Source of the DNA: CANKHA01 sp034668825
GTDB lineage: Bacteria > Pseudomonadota > Alphaproteobacteria > Rhizobiales > Xanthobacteraceae
DNA: 64,000 nucleotides
NCBI GenBank assembly: GCA_034668825.1
Contig: JAXDOR010000232.1
Location: forward strand, 4,227-68,226
Direction of reading: 5' to 3'
Shown here piece by piece: positions 43,192 through 52,844 of the stretch; the first letter of the stretch is position 1; every line of letters begins with the position of its first letter. The notes under the pieces are model-generated. The model searched no databases. It was not told the DNA's origin and saw only the letters and a program-made list of their open reading frames with translations. The position numbers were made by a program, and so were the translations under genes.

Positions 43192-44586
43192 TTAACTGTT
43201 TGCATTGGGAATAACGATGATCTTCGACCCGGGCGTCATCATTCCCATGCCGCAGTTGAACGCGAACTCGCCAACCTGAGTGGGTGTAAAGCTGATGAGG
43301 GTGCTGCTGTTGCCGGACAGCAATTTTCGAATGCCGAGCTTGGGAGAATACAGAAATCGGCCGCAAGCCGCCGCGTCTGCGGCATCGATGCGCCACTCGA
43401 CCGGGACGCCCTGCTTCACCGTAAAGCGATTTGGCAGGTAGTCGAACCCATCGATCCGCATGACGATAGCCTGTTTCTCTCCGGTGAAGCTCGGTTGGCT
43501 CATCGAGGTTGGCGCGCTCGCCGTTTGCGGGAGGGGCGACGAGGCCATGTCGCTGCCGGTCAGTACCAATCCGTACTGGACGTTCAGGAAGCCAAGCACG
43601 ACGACCGCCGCGCCCGCGAATTTGAGGAAGTGCTTCTGGAACCCGCCTTTGGCGAAACTCGACACCGCTGAAAGCGACAGCAGAGCAGGCAACGTACCGA
43701 CCGAGAACGCGAGCATGGTCAATGCCCCAATCGCGAAGCTGCCCTTAGCCAACACGTAAATCTGAAGCGCCTGGGTGAAGCCGCACGGCAAGAAGAATGT
43801 CGACGCGCCGAGGATGAACGCACCACCTTCCGCGTCACGCTCGGCAAGGTCGTGGACCTTGTGACCGAGCGCCTTCGACATATTCGGCAGGAGGGCGCCA
43901 AGCGGCGGCAGAAGCTTCAACATCTGCAAGCCGAGCATGATCATTATCGCGCTGGCCGCGAGGGTGAGGAGGCCGTTGGTTTCGGCGGAGAGCGTCAGGG
44001 TCGATCCCAGCGCGCCCATGACGCCTCCCAGCAGCGTGTAGGAGGCGATGCGCCCCGCGTTGAAATAGATCAGCGGCTTTAGGCGCTGCAGCCCCGGGCG
44101 CAAACCGGTCACATCGTTGTATTTGGCGGCCGCCGCGACTAGCAGTCCGCCGGTCACCGCGATACAGCTTGAAACGGAGGCAACGAGGCCGATCAAGAAC
44201 ACAAGGCCGTAGCTCATATCGTCGGAAACGCTTAGGCCGCGCGGCAGCAGATCAAAGTGCCGGAGGCCGAGAATGATCGCGGCCAGAATGAGGAATACGG
44301 CGCCGATCTCGACGTAATCGCGCGTTGAGTTCGTGGTCCGCGCGTTGGAACTTTCGGTCCACGACGCGACCGAATAGCCGTCCTCTTCGACGGCGCGATG
44401 CAGCGCACCGATATCGAGGTTATCGGCATAGTCAATCTGCGCGAGGCCGCTTCTGTGGCTCGCCCGTACGCGCCGCACTCCATCAATGTTTTTGAATTTC
44501 CGTTCGATTAACACTTCGCAATTCGGGCAATGCATCCCATCGACGCGAACTTTCAGCGTCTTGGTTGGTGAATTTGTGTCGTTCAT
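43192..44586 (-). CDS. HMA - TauE/SafE - cupredoxin fusion protein
   Basis: 464 residues in three parts. Residues ~10-75 are a heavy-metal-associated domain with GMHCPNC. Residues ~95-355 form a SafE/DsbD-like membrane domain (YGLVFLIGLVASVSSCIAVT, FFLPCGFTQALQIYVLAKG with conserved Cys). The periplasmic C-terminal ~95 residues are a cupredoxin-like domain (QAIVMRIDGFDYLPNRFTVK, FAFNCGMGMMTPG, Cys-Met copper ligands). It likely passes copper from cytosol to periplasm or handles copper for an oxidase; the gene lies directly upstream of copA. Confidence 0.85.
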   Translation of the reverse strand: MNDTNSPTKTLKVRVDGMHCPNCEVLIERKFKNIDGVRRVRASHRSGLAQIDYADNLDIGALHRAVEEDGYSVASWTESSNARTTNSTRDYVEIGAVFLILAAIILGLRHFDLLPRGLSVSDDMSYGLVFLIGLVASVSSCIAVTGGLLVAAAAKYNDVTGLRPGLQRLKPLIYFNAGRIASYTLLGGVMGALGSTLTLSAETNGLLTLAASAIMIMLGLQMLKLLPPLGALLPNMSKALGHKVHDLAERDAEGGAFILGASTFFLPCGFTQALQIYVLAKGSFAIGALTMLAFSVGTLPALLSLSAVSSFAKGGFQKHFLKFAGAAVVVLGFLNVQYGLVLTGSDMASSPLPQTASAPTSMSQPSFTGEKQAIVMRIDGFDYLPNRFTVKQGVPVEWRIDAADAAACGRFLYSPKLGIRKLLSGNSSTLISFTPTQVGEFAFNCGMGMMTPGSKIIVIPNANS

Positions 44587-44727
44587 ATTCGAATCCTTAT
44601 TTTATAACCCGCGCGGCGCTGACTACCGTCAGCCGCCCGCCCGACAGCGCGCACTGGCAAACACTGCGGCACGGCGGGACGCTACCGGGCGTCGAGCCGG
44701 CCTAGCCGCGGCGCGAATGCGCGCGGC

Positions 44728-45081
44728 TTAGCTCAGTGCGCTTGGTCTGGGTGGATAAGGATCAGGAGCGATGCTGCGGTCGCTCAGCGATGCGACGGAC
44801 CGTCTCTCCGGGCAGCTCTTAACCGGCAGGAGCGGCAAGGTAACCGTTTCAGGAGCAATAGCGACGATGCCCGCGCATGTCGCAACGCACGTTGTCTGCA
44901 TCGCGGGGTCATGGCCATCGCAATCCATGGAATTGTCGGCGGAAGCGGCGCCCGAACTTGAAACTCCATCCAGCATTTTAGTGGCGGTCGCAGTCGTAAG
45001 AGCGCCCTGCCCCACTAGGCTCAGAGCGAAAAGCAGTGCCATTGCAAGGCTCAGGATTGTTTGGGTTCGGCGTCGAAACAT
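44728..45081 (-). CDS. Small exported protein of the copper operon
   Basis: 117 residues: signal sequence (TILSLAMALLFALSLVGQGA), then a short mature part with MDCDGHDPAMQTTCVATC, whose Cys, Met and His could bind copper. It resembles CopL/DUF2946-type small proteins upstream of copper genes, but that link is weak. Start at 45,081 taken over a longer frame. Confidence 0.55.
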   Translation of the reverse strand: MFRRRTQTILSLAMALLFALSLVGQGALTTATATKMLDGVSSSGAASADNSMDCDGHDPAMQTTCVATCAGIVAIAPETVTLPLLPVKSCPERRSVASLSDRSIAPDPYPPRPSALS

Positions 45082-45192
45082 GGAGCGATGATAGCGTTCC
45101 GGGCGAAGAACCGCAAACACATTCAGTGTGGCGGTCGCTCACGTTGGCGAGGCGTTGGCGAGAATCAGAATTGGCATTCTCTGTGAAGAGCA

Positions 45193-45807
45193 CTACCAGT
45201 TTCGCCACATACGAGATGCAAGCCCGCGCTCTTCTCGCCCGCTCACATCGCCATAAATCGCAGTGGTCCGCAAAGACGCGTGTCCCATCCATCTCTGAAC
45301 CATGTGTGGAGGTACAGTTTCGAAAGCTGCCACGCCGAAAGTATGTCGCAGACCCTTTGGCATTGCTGCGGGACCGTAAAGATGTGCAGCAGCCATTGCT
45401 TCCTTTGTTCGCCGCCAAGCGGTCGTGCGGCTCCAATGCCACAGCCGTCGCGACGCAAGTGTTGGATCACTCTGTTTTGTTCGAATCTGAAAGATGCGAT
45501 CCAGATCGCGCAGTAGTGAATGAGGCAACGGCACCTCACGAATGACTCCGGGTTTCCGCCTTTTTAGTGTTTGGAGGACAGCGATACCGGCATCAAGGTC
45601 AATTGCCGCTGGCGTGAGGGCAAGAGTTTCGGAAATACGCCCGCCGCTCCACATCAGCGTCAAACAGAACGCACGGACTTGCGGCGATACTCGCCGCACA
45701 GCTCGACGGAAACGCTGCCGCTCTATTACGTTCAGATATTTTCGCGCGCCTGACGAACCGTGAAGGCTCATCCCGGCGGACGACGGCTGGCGCGTCTGGT
45801 CAAGCAT
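45193..45807 (-). CDS. Short tyrosine recombinase
   Basis: About 204 residues if started at 45,807. The catalytic domain is present: Arg in WSGGRISETLAL, Lys region LKRRKPGVIREV, MPKGLRHTFG (H-x-x-R), WMGHASLRTTAIYGD (His and Tyr nucleophile). No core-binding N-terminal domain of normal length is seen; the frame continues upstream to 46,044 with unconserved residues. Similar short integrases sit on many Hyphomicrobiales islands. It may have brought the copper or methyltransferase genes in. Confidence 0.8.
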   Translation of the reverse strand: MLDQTRQPSSAGMSLHGSSGARKYLNVIERQRFRRAVRRVSPQVRAFCLTLMWSGGRISETLALTPAAIDLDAGIAVLQTLKRRKPGVIREVPLPHSLLRDLDRIFQIRTKQSDPTLASRRLWHWSRTTAWRRTKEAMAAAHLYGPAAMPKGLRHTFGVAAFETVPPHMVQRWMGHASLRTTAIYGDVSGREERGLASRMWRNW

Positions 45808-46076
45808 TTTCTTGTTGCCCCCTCGCTGAAACAGAATGGCCAATTCTGTTGCAACCATTTTCCGTAGCGTTTGCACCGACTTCGACAGATTGCGAACACG
45901 GTTTGTGAATTTTTGGGTCATAGAATGGTGAAATAATCCAGTAAAACCAATGCCCTGAAACACTATTGGCCATTCTGTAGCATCTCCAGCCTGAAGACCG
46001 CTGGAAGGCGCTGCGTCGGTGCTGTGCACCGAATCCGTCGCCACTCATCGGATCGGAATCCGCTGAGGTGGGAAAG

Positions 46077-46823
46077 ATGGTTGCTGCAACTGAGGCCGCA
46101 GACGGCGCGGTCAATATCCTTCGCGAGAAAGTCAGGGCGCTTCGTGGTGAGTTCCATTCACCTATAGATTTCGGGCATGGCATCGTTTCAAAGCCCGCCT
46201 ATGTGCAGCGCCGTTTTCGTCGTCGGCTGCGCCTTCTGCGAATTCCAGATCTGGTCGGAAAGTCGGTTCTCGATATCGGGGCCTGGGATGGCTACTTCTC
46301 ATTTGAGTTCGAGCGTCGCGGCGCCAAGCGCGTTTTGGCGATTGATAGTTGGAACGGTCGAGGACTTGAATGTTTCCTTCTCGCCCGTGAGCACTTCGGT
46401 AGTAACGTTGAATACAAGCGCATGGACGTCCACGACCTTTGTCCGGAAGCCGTCGGAACCTTCGATGTGGTCTTCTTTGCAGGCGTGCTCTACCACACCC
46501 GTCATCCGCTTAAAGCGCTTGAGGCCATCAGAAGCGTCACCAGAGAGCGTCTCATTCTAGAGACACATTCACTCATCCCTGCAGCACACGAGCGGGTTCC
46601 GCTTATTACCTTCTTTCCGGGTGATGCAGACGCGTCGAAATTTTCATGGCACCAAGGCGCGTTCCCGACGCGGGCGTGGGTCTCAGCCGCACTGATGGCT
46701 GCCGGCTTCGCGCGTCATGACATTGTCTACACGCCTTCTTTCCACCTTCTGAAAAAAATGAAAGCGCTGGTGACGAACATGCCTCAGCGGGGAAGACTAA
46801 TAGCGCATGCGTTCAGTTCCTGA
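46077..46823 (+). CDS. SAM-dependent methyltransferase (DUF1698-like)
   Basis: 248 residues. The SAM motif I is in GKSVLDIGAWDGYFSFEFER, motif II in RVLAIDSWNGRG, and motif IV in TFDVVFFAGVLYHTRHPLKA. It is related to CmoB-like methyltransferases, often acting on sugars or tRNA, but the N-terminal part does not identify a substrate. GAGGTGGG lies 4-5 nt before the ATG. It overlaps the second methyltransferase gene by 17 bp. Confidence 0.8.
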   Translation: MVAATEAADGAVNILREKVRALRGEFHSPIDFGHGIVSKPAYVQRRFRRRLRLLRIPDLVGKSVLDIGAWDGYFSFEFERRGAKRVLAIDSWNGRGLECFLLAREHFGSNVEYKRMDVHDLCPEAVGTFDVVFFAGVLYHTRHPLKALEAIRSVTRERLILETHSLIPAAHERVPLITFFPGDADASKFSWHQGAFPTRAWVSAALMAAGFARHDIVYTPSFHLLKKMKALVTNMPQRGRLIAHAFSS

Positions 46824-47616
46824 TGTCGCTAGCCGAGCGTTTATGGGGACAATCGCCCATAAGTCGCGGCTCGACCTTTGGTGGGAGCGGCGGCGACCCG
46901 CACCGCTGGACGTATTAACGCCAGCGATGCAGTGGGGGCGGTTCCAGACGTGGATAAATGCCGTCTTAAAACGGTCAGCGTTGCGCCGCGACACCGCGAA
47001 TGCGTTCAAAACGTATAGACCGCTCCTCTCGCGGCTTAAGATCAGCGTACCTTTCAAACAGAGCGACCGGATCGGACGGTTTGCCCATCACGTCCTGCAT
47101 TCCAATCTTCCGCGGCCAGTCCGCTACCTTGAGATCGGCGCATTCGAGGGGCAATCGCTCGCGTTCGTCCACGCGCTCTTGGGCGGACAAATGCTAGCCA
47201 CGGTGATTGATCCGTTCGCCGACTACTCGGAACATGCTGATACCAATATGCGCGACGTGTTCGCGACCTTTTCGGCAAACATCGGGGCTATCGGCGCACG
47301 GCAAGCGGTGCGGGTGCTACGGGGCCGCTCGATCGACCACCTTCCGGCTCTGCTAGATGCGGGCGAGCAGTTCGACTTCATCTACATCGATGGCTCGCAT
47401 GCCAACCTCGACGTAATGCTGGATGCGGTGCTCGGCTGGCAGCTGCTAGCGCCAGGCGGTCTTATGGTCTTCGATGATTATTGGTACCGCCGCGTTGACC
47501 TGGGTAGGTCATTCCGGCCGAAGCTTGCCGTTGATGCTTTTGTCGGAGCCATGTCGCACGAGATTGCGGTTCTGGACGTAGCCGGCCAAGTTTTCCTGCA
47601 AAAGGCATTGCGATAA
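46807..47616 (+). CDS. Class I methyltransferase (Methyltransf_24 type)
   Basis: 269 residues. The Rossmann motif is PVRYLEIGAFEGQSLAFVHA; later FDFIYIDGSHANLDVMLDAV and GGLMVFDDYWYRR match the Methyltransf_24 family, typically O-methyltransferases of sugars or small molecules. Its start lies inside the first methyltransferase gene; an ATG at 46,843 is an alternative. The two enzymes probably modify one product. Confidence 0.78.
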   Translation: MRSVPDVASRAFMGTIAHKSRLDLWWERRRPAPLDVLTPAMQWGRFQTWINAVLKRSALRRDTANAFKTYRPLLSRLKISVPFKQSDRIGRFAHHVLHSNLPRPVRYLEIGAFEGQSLAFVHALLGGQMLATVIDPFADYSEHADTNMRDVFATFSANIGAIGARQAVRVLRGRSIDHLPALLDAGEQFDFIYIDGSHANLDVMLDAVLGWQLLAPGGLMVFDDYWYRRVDLGRSFRPKLAVDAFVGAMSHEIAVLDVAGQVFLQKALR

Positions 47617-47811
47617 CTGCGGGTTCACGGAGTATTCGTAGCTTCCCGTTAAAGGTGTAAAGCAGTTCTTGGTGTTCTTAGCCCGAACCGCTATGATTCC
47701 CTGCAGCGGCCTAGCCCTAACAATCGAGGATGACAGGACGTTACCATGTAGGGTGGGGTGGGCACGGCGGTAAACGGTTGTGTAATTTCTCTGAGAGAGT
47801 GACCAAAGCTG

Positions 47812-48807
47812 ATGCCTAGTGCCGACCACGTAAAAGCACTCATTTCTTCCCTTAGCGAAGGGGACGAGGGGCATTTTTACGCGATTGCGATGCAAATTGC
47901 CGCGTATGAGGCGCGCATGGGCCACGGCAAACTCGCTGAGGAAATCCGCGCGCTCATCGACAAGGCAAAGGCGCGCCCGCGCTTTCCCCCCAAAAACGCC
48001 ATACCGCTCGTACGACCGCGCGGCGAAGCGTCAGAGCTTTTAAACGTGTCCTATCCCAACGTGCAGCTGAAGGACATGGTACTCGCACTGCTCACGCGAA
48101 AAAAGTTGGAACGTCTCATTCGTGAGCAAAAAGCGATTCAGGTTATCCGCAGCAAAGGACTTTCGCCTCGTCGAAAAATCCTGTTGTCCGGCAAACCCGG
48201 CACCGGCAAGACGCTGACAGCGTCCGCTCTGGCTGGCGAACTTGGTTTGCCGCTCTTTGTCGTTCGTCTCGACGGATTAATTACGAAATTTATGGGTGAG
48301 ACCGCCGCAAAACTGCGCATTGTTTTTGAAACTCTGAGTCAGACGCGCGGTGTATATTTATTTGATGAATTCGACAGCATCGGCTCGGCCCGAGATTTAA
48401 GCAATGACGTGGGAGAAATTCGCCGCGTCGTGAATAGCTTTTTGCAGATGGTCGAGCAGGACCAGTCAGACAGCTTGATTATCGCCGCAACAAATCACGT
48501 CGGCATTTTGGACCGCGCGTTGTTCCGCCGCTTTGACGATATTATCCAATACGAACTTCCCGACCGCGAACGTATCGTCGCGACGCTGAAAACCAAACTA
48601 GGGGCATTCAAAATGTCCAAGTTGAATTTGCCAAAACTAGCCCGTCTGGCTCAAGGACTAAGTTTCGCAGACATTACGCGCGCATGTGAAGAGGCGATAA
48701 AGGATTCGCTGATTCATGGGCATACACATGTATCGCAGGCGCAAATTGCACATGCACTGCAAGACAGAAAGCTTTCCGTCAATCACAATCAGAAGAACGC
48801 ACGATAG
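47812..48807 (+). CDS. ietA: AAA+ ATPase of an IetAS-type system
   Basis: 331 residues. A helical N-terminal part, then a single AAA+ module: Walker A GKPGTGKT (127-134), Walker B YLFDEFDSIGS (183-), sensor 1 IIAATNHVG, arginine fingers in ALFRRFDD. The subtilase gene follows after 21 bp. This ATPase/subtilase pair is the IetAS arrangement, described as a plasmid incompatibility or stability system in Agrobacterium and later shown to protect against phage. The ATPase is the immunity or control subunit in that scheme. The preceding 195 bp (47,617-47,811) carry no gene I can see. Confidence 0.82.
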   Translation: MPSADHVKALISSLSEGDEGHFYAIAMQIAAYEARMGHGKLAEEIRALIDKAKARPRFPPKNAIPLVRPRGEASELLNVSYPNVQLKDMVLALLTRKKLERLIREQKAIQVIRSKGLSPRRKILLSGKPGTGKTLTASALAGELGLPLFVVRLDGLITKFMGETAAKLRIVFETLSQTRGVYLFDEFDSIGSARDLSNDVGEIRRVVNSFLQMVEQDQSDSLIIAATNHVGILDRALFRRFDDIIQYELPDRERIVATLKTKLGAFKMSKLNLPKLARLAQGLSFADITRACEEAIKDSLIHGHTHVSQAQIAHALQDRKLSVNHNQKNAR

Positions 48808-48828
48808 CAAAAAAATGCCAGAGGCGGC

Positions 48829-51321
48829 ATGGCCCAGCATCCTCATCTTATTGTCCCCCCGGGACCGGAACCGGTTCGGTTTACAAGTCCAAGCTCAGGT
48901 CGGCGCGAGAAGCCCACTCTCCCGGCCCGTGATCGTGCCCAGCACGCCCAAAATCTGATTGCCCAATTAGGTACTGCCGCCGACGCGGCGGAAGCCCGGG
49001 CCGACGAACAACGAGCGTTTGGCCTTGATGACGGCCTTGGTATCTATCTAACGTTTGAGAGCGAGCCCAATTTCGAGCTCCAGTTCGAAAGCCTCGACCT
49101 GACCCGCAGCGGCATTGAACTTTGCACCGTCAAAACAACGGCGGACAATAGGACCCAGGCGACCGTTTTTGTCCCTGATGGGAAGCTCGACCTCTTTCTT
49201 AAGAGAGTCGTCGCTTACCGCGATAAGCTGAGAAAGCCGTCTAAAGGAGACGGGCCCGGGCGGCCTCAGAATCAAGACCTTGTCGAGGGCATCGCCGGTA
49301 TTCAACTGGCGGCCGTCGAGGCATTGTGGAACGAGAAAGAGACGGTCTTCCCAGATCCCGACGGCGTCGTGACTTGGGAAGTCTGGCTGCGGCGCTCTAA
49401 GGATGTTGACCAGCTTGAGCGTTTGCGCGCCCACGCTGCCGCCTTCCATCTTGAAGTTGGAACACAGAGCGTAAGCTTCGTTGACCGGAAGATTGTCTTG
49501 GTGCGCGGAACAGCCCGCAATCTTTCACGGTCGATTGATATCCTGGGTATGATTGCAGAGCTTCGCCTTCCTAAAACCACCGCCGTATTCTTCACTGAGA
49601 TGACGGCGATAGAGCAGCAGGCCTGGGTTGATGACCTTTCCGGGCGTACCGTTGGGCCGCCGGCCGGCGCACCTTATGTTTGCTTGCTTGATACAGGCGT
49701 TGACCACGGCCATCCGTTGCTCCTACAGCTCGCCGATGCAGCCGACATGCACACATATAAACCGGCATGGGGCACGCACGATTGGAAAGACCACGGTACG
49801 CCGATGGCGGCGCTCGCATGTTATGGCGACTTGACCGACGCATTGGCCGTAGCAGGTCCGCTGGCGCTCACACACCGCGTCGAGTCGGTGAAAATCATTC
49901 ACCCGCAGGACCACCATGAGGTTGAACTCTACGGGGCCGTCACGCAGGAAAGCGCCTATCGCGTTGAAGTGAACGGCAACCGACGACGTGTGTTTTGCAT
50001 GGCCGTAACCGCACCGGACGGGCGCGAACGGGGCAGACCTTCCTCCTGGTCCGCTGCAATCGATTCTTTGGCCGCAGGCAGTCCTGATGAAGACAGCCGC
50101 CTGATTATTCTTTCAGGCGGAAACTCCGACCCCAACCAGCGGCACCTTTATCCCGACTCGAACATGACGGACGGTATTCACGACCCCGCACAGGCCTGGA
50201 ATGCTCTCACGGTCGGCGGATACACCGAGAAGGCGCAAATCGACGCGGCCAAATATCCTGGCTGGGAACCACTCGCGGTAAGCGGTGACCTCGCCCCCGC
50301 GAGCTGCACGTCCATGACGTGGGGCAAATGGCCTATCAAGCCCGACATTGTCATGGAAGCGGGCAATATGGGCCGCAATCCGGAATTTGAGGCCCCGGAT
50401 TATATCGATGACGCGCTTCAGTTGCTGAGTGCGAGCAAAGACTTTGCTATAGGCAAATCCCTGACGAGTTTTGGGGATACCAGCGCGTCCACCGGTTTGG
50501 CGGCGCGTTTTGCCGCAATGATCTGGGCTAAATATCCCAACCTTCGCCCTGAAACCCTTCGCGCCCTAATGGTCCACTCCGCGCAATGGACCGCTCCTAT
50601 GCTCGCGCGCTACACGGCTGCTGACGGCACGGTTGATATGAAGGGATTGGTCCGCTCCTTCGGCTATGGCGTGCCTAACCTGCGCGACCTTCTTTCCAGC
50701 CTCGATAATTCGCTGACGTTGTTGGTCGAAAGCGGATTGCAGCCGTTTTTTAAGGATGCTGAAGACAACAACCGACTCAAAACGCGCGAGATGCGCCTGC
50801 ACCCATTGCCCTGGCCGACTGAAGAACTCGCGAACTTGCAGAATACCGAAGTCACACTGCGGGTGACCCTGTCTTACCTTATAGAGCCGAGCCCCGGCGA
50901 ACGGGGCTGGACTCCCCGTTACGGCTATCAATCGCACGGATTGCGCTTCGCTGTGCGTAATGCGCTTGAAAGCGTTCAAGCATTCGAGCAGCGCATAAAT
51001 CGTTTTGCTCGCGAAGAAGATTACGAAGCCCCGGGCCTCGCGGACCCTGGCTGGCGTTTTGGCTACGCCAATCGCTCCTTGACCTCGATCGGGTCGCTTC
51101 ATTCCGATGTGTGGAAAGGTACCGCCGTGGACTTAGCTTCACGCGGATATATCGCTGTGTACCCGACCATGGGATGGTGGAATAAGCGTCCGCATCTGGA
51201 AGGCTGGAAAAAATCGGCACGCTATTCGCTGGTCGTGACCATCGCCACGCCCGGTGTTGAGAGCAATCTCTACATTCCCGTTGCTAATCAGATCGGTATC
51301 CCCATTGTTGTTGAAACCTAA
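48829..51321 (+). CDS. ietS: Subtilisin-like serine protease of an IetAS-type system
   Basis: 830 residues without signal peptide, so cytoplasmic. The S8 triad is complete: Asp288 in VCLLDTGVDHGHP, His322 in WKDHGTPMAALA, Ser552 in FGDTSASTGLAA (the usual GTS-M-A is DTS-A-S). A ~270-residue N-terminal region and a ~270-residue C-terminal region flank the protease, as in IetS-like and other large bacterial defence subtilases. It would be the effector released from control by the AAA partner; the trigger is unknown. Confidence 0.82.
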   Translation: MAQHPHLIVPPGPEPVRFTSPSSGRREKPTLPARDRAQHAQNLIAQLGTAADAAEARADEQRAFGLDDGLGIYLTFESEPNFELQFESLDLTRSGIELCTVKTTADNRTQATVFVPDGKLDLFLKRVVAYRDKLRKPSKGDGPGRPQNQDLVEGIAGIQLAAVEALWNEKETVFPDPDGVVTWEVWLRRSKDVDQLERLRAHAAAFHLEVGTQSVSFVDRKIVLVRGTARNLSRSIDILGMIAELRLPKTTAVFFTEMTAIEQQAWVDDLSGRTVGPPAGAPYVCLLDTGVDHGHPLLLQLADAADMHTYKPAWGTHDWKDHGTPMAALACYGDLTDALAVAGPLALTHRVESVKIIHPQDHHEVELYGAVTQESAYRVEVNGNRRRVFCMAVTAPDGRERGRPSSWSAAIDSLAAGSPDEDSRLIILSGGNSDPNQRHLYPDSNMTDGIHDPAQAWNALTVGGYTEKAQIDAAKYPGWEPLAVSGDLAPASCTSMTWGKWPIKPDIVMEAGNMGRNPEFEAPDYIDDALQLLSASKDFAIGKSLTSFGDTSASTGLAARFAAMIWAKYPNLRPETLRALMVHSAQWTAPMLARYTAADGTVDMKGLVRSFGYGVPNLRDLLSSLDNSLTLLVESGLQPFFKDAEDNNRLKTREMRLHPLPWPTEELANLQNTEVTLRVTLSYLIEPSPGERGWTPRYGYQSHGLRFAVRNALESVQAFEQRINRFAREEDYEAPGLADPGWRFGYANRSLTSIGSLHSDVWKGTAVDLASRGYIAVYPTMGWWNKRPHLEGWKKSARYSLVVTIATPGVESNLYIPVANQIGIPIVVET

Positions 51322-51356
51322 CTCTGGCGCTTTGATGAATGGTGAGCTGTCCTATT

Positions 51357-52562
51357 TCATTGTTGTGGATCAAGGATATTATCCTCATGCCCCCTCCCTT
51401 GCGGAAGCGTAACGGCGCTAAATGGCTTACTCGGCATGCCGTCGATCATAAGCTTGAGGTAGATGTGGTGGTTTGGCAGCTGCAGCAGATCAATCTCCTC
51501 AAAGCGCGGTCGGAATTCTCGCGCCAAATAGGGCGCGTCCTCGGCTCCTACGCGAAACGAGACAATCGTCCCGGCGTTGCCTAGTACGGCGTGACGGACA
51601 TCCGGCTCTAGTTGATGCAAGTATTGGTGTCCTACCGTGAACGCCACGCGGCTCTTGCGAATTTCGGCAAACATGTTGGCGACGGCCAACGTCGTAAAAT
51701 TCTGAAACTCGTCGATGTAGACAAAGAAGTCCCGGCGTTTTGCTGCCGGCGCGTCAGCACGGCTAAATGCCGCCAGTCCTAGCGTCGTCACCAGCAGCCC
51801 ACCGAGGAGCGACGAGCTGTCCTCGCCAATTCGTCCCTTCGCAAGGTTCACGAGCAATACCTTGCCTTCATCCATAATTTTGCGGACGTGAAGGTCCTGT
51901 TTAGGGGCGGTCAAAATGCGGTTAAGCATGGGATCAGCCAGGAACGCGCCCACCTTGTTCTGAATGGGCGCGGTACCGTCGGCGCGATAGCCGAATGAAA
52001 ACTTCTCGTATTCCTTTTCCAGAAATGTACGCACCGTTTCGTTACGAAGCGACCGAGCCACCTTGAGCCGGAAAATCTTGTCCGAGAACACCCGCAGGAT
52101 GTCATGCATTGTGGCGTCGGGTTGCTCAAGAAGGGCCATGAGTACGTTGCGCAAGATGTGCTCCATACGCACACCCCAGGCGTCCGGCCACATCTTTTTG
52201 AACACCTCCATCATGCCCGAAGCTGCCAACGCAATGCGATCCTCCCGCACGTGGCGAAGTGGATTGTAGCCGTAGGGTTGGGAGGCATCGGCCGCGTTCA
52301 GATAGATAACGTCAGCCTGCCTGGACGGCGGAATGCGTTCGACTACGCGCTCCACCAAATCGCCGTGGGGATCAATCAGCGCAAATCCATTCCCGTGCAC
52401 CAGGTCCTGAATCGCCATGGACCCCAGCAGAGTCGACTTTCCGGTTCCGGTCTTGCCGATTATGTAAATATGCGAGAACCGGTCTTCGTTCTTGATGCCG
52501 AACACGCGCTGGTCGCTGCGGAAATCGACCCGACCAAGTAAAGTGATTTCTTTGTCGCTCAT
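51357..52562 (-). CDS. TraD/HerA-like ATPase (second copy type)
   Basis: 401 residues. Walker A GKTGTGKS (36-43), then FALIDPHGDLVERVVERIPP, Walker B DFFVYIDEFQNF, and GHQYLHQLEPDVRHAVLGNA. It belongs to the type IV secretion DNA-binding ATPase group but is shorter than the protein at 34,949, lacks the Ser-rich insert and is only distantly similar. Its orientation is opposite to the mobility operon. It might serve defence or DNA transfer. The frame extends to 52,631, but MSDKEITLLGRVDFR is the likely start. Confidence 0.82.
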   Translation of the reverse strand: MSDKEITLLGRVDFRSDQRVFGIKNEDRFSHIYIIGKTGTGKSTLLGSMAIQDLVHGNGFALIDPHGDLVERVVERIPPSRQADVIYLNAADASQPYGYNPLRHVREDRIALAASGMMEVFKKMWPDAWGVRMEHILRNVLMALLEQPDATMHDILRVFSDKIFRLKVARSLRNETVRTFLEKEYEKFSFGYRADGTAPIQNKVGAFLADPMLNRILTAPKQDLHVRKIMDEGKVLLVNLAKGRIGEDSSSLLGGLLVTTLGLAAFSRADAPAAKRRDFFVYIDEFQNFTTLAVANMFAEIRKSRVAFTVGHQYLHQLEPDVRHAVLGNAGTIVSFRVGAEDAPYLAREFRPRFEEIDLLQLPNHHIYLKLMIDGMPSKPFSAVTLPQGRGHEDNILDPQQ

Positions 52563-52844
52563 ACAGGTCAACAATCTCATTTGTGCTGAGGCGGTTTGAG
52601 ACGGGCAAATGTGTGGACCCGCTGCGGTCATGCAAGATTGTCACAAACGCCCGCCTATGACCGGTGATCAATGAGAGCGACCATCTACAGCGGAGCCTCG
52701 GCTTCGCACTCCGGCACCTTCCCGGGTGTCGGTAGCGTGGCGGAGGGCACGAGACGGAGCATGATTACCCCTTAAGCCGGGTCGTCTCCGCCTCGCAACC
52801 TGGGAACCGAATGGGTCGGTTCTCGGACAGCGAGGAGGAGTTCC

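Noticed and set aside
45836..45980. Near-identical TGGCCA(A)TTCTGTnGCA motifs about 130 bp apart upstream of the short integrase
   Set aside because: Too short and too few to call an attachment or regulatory site.
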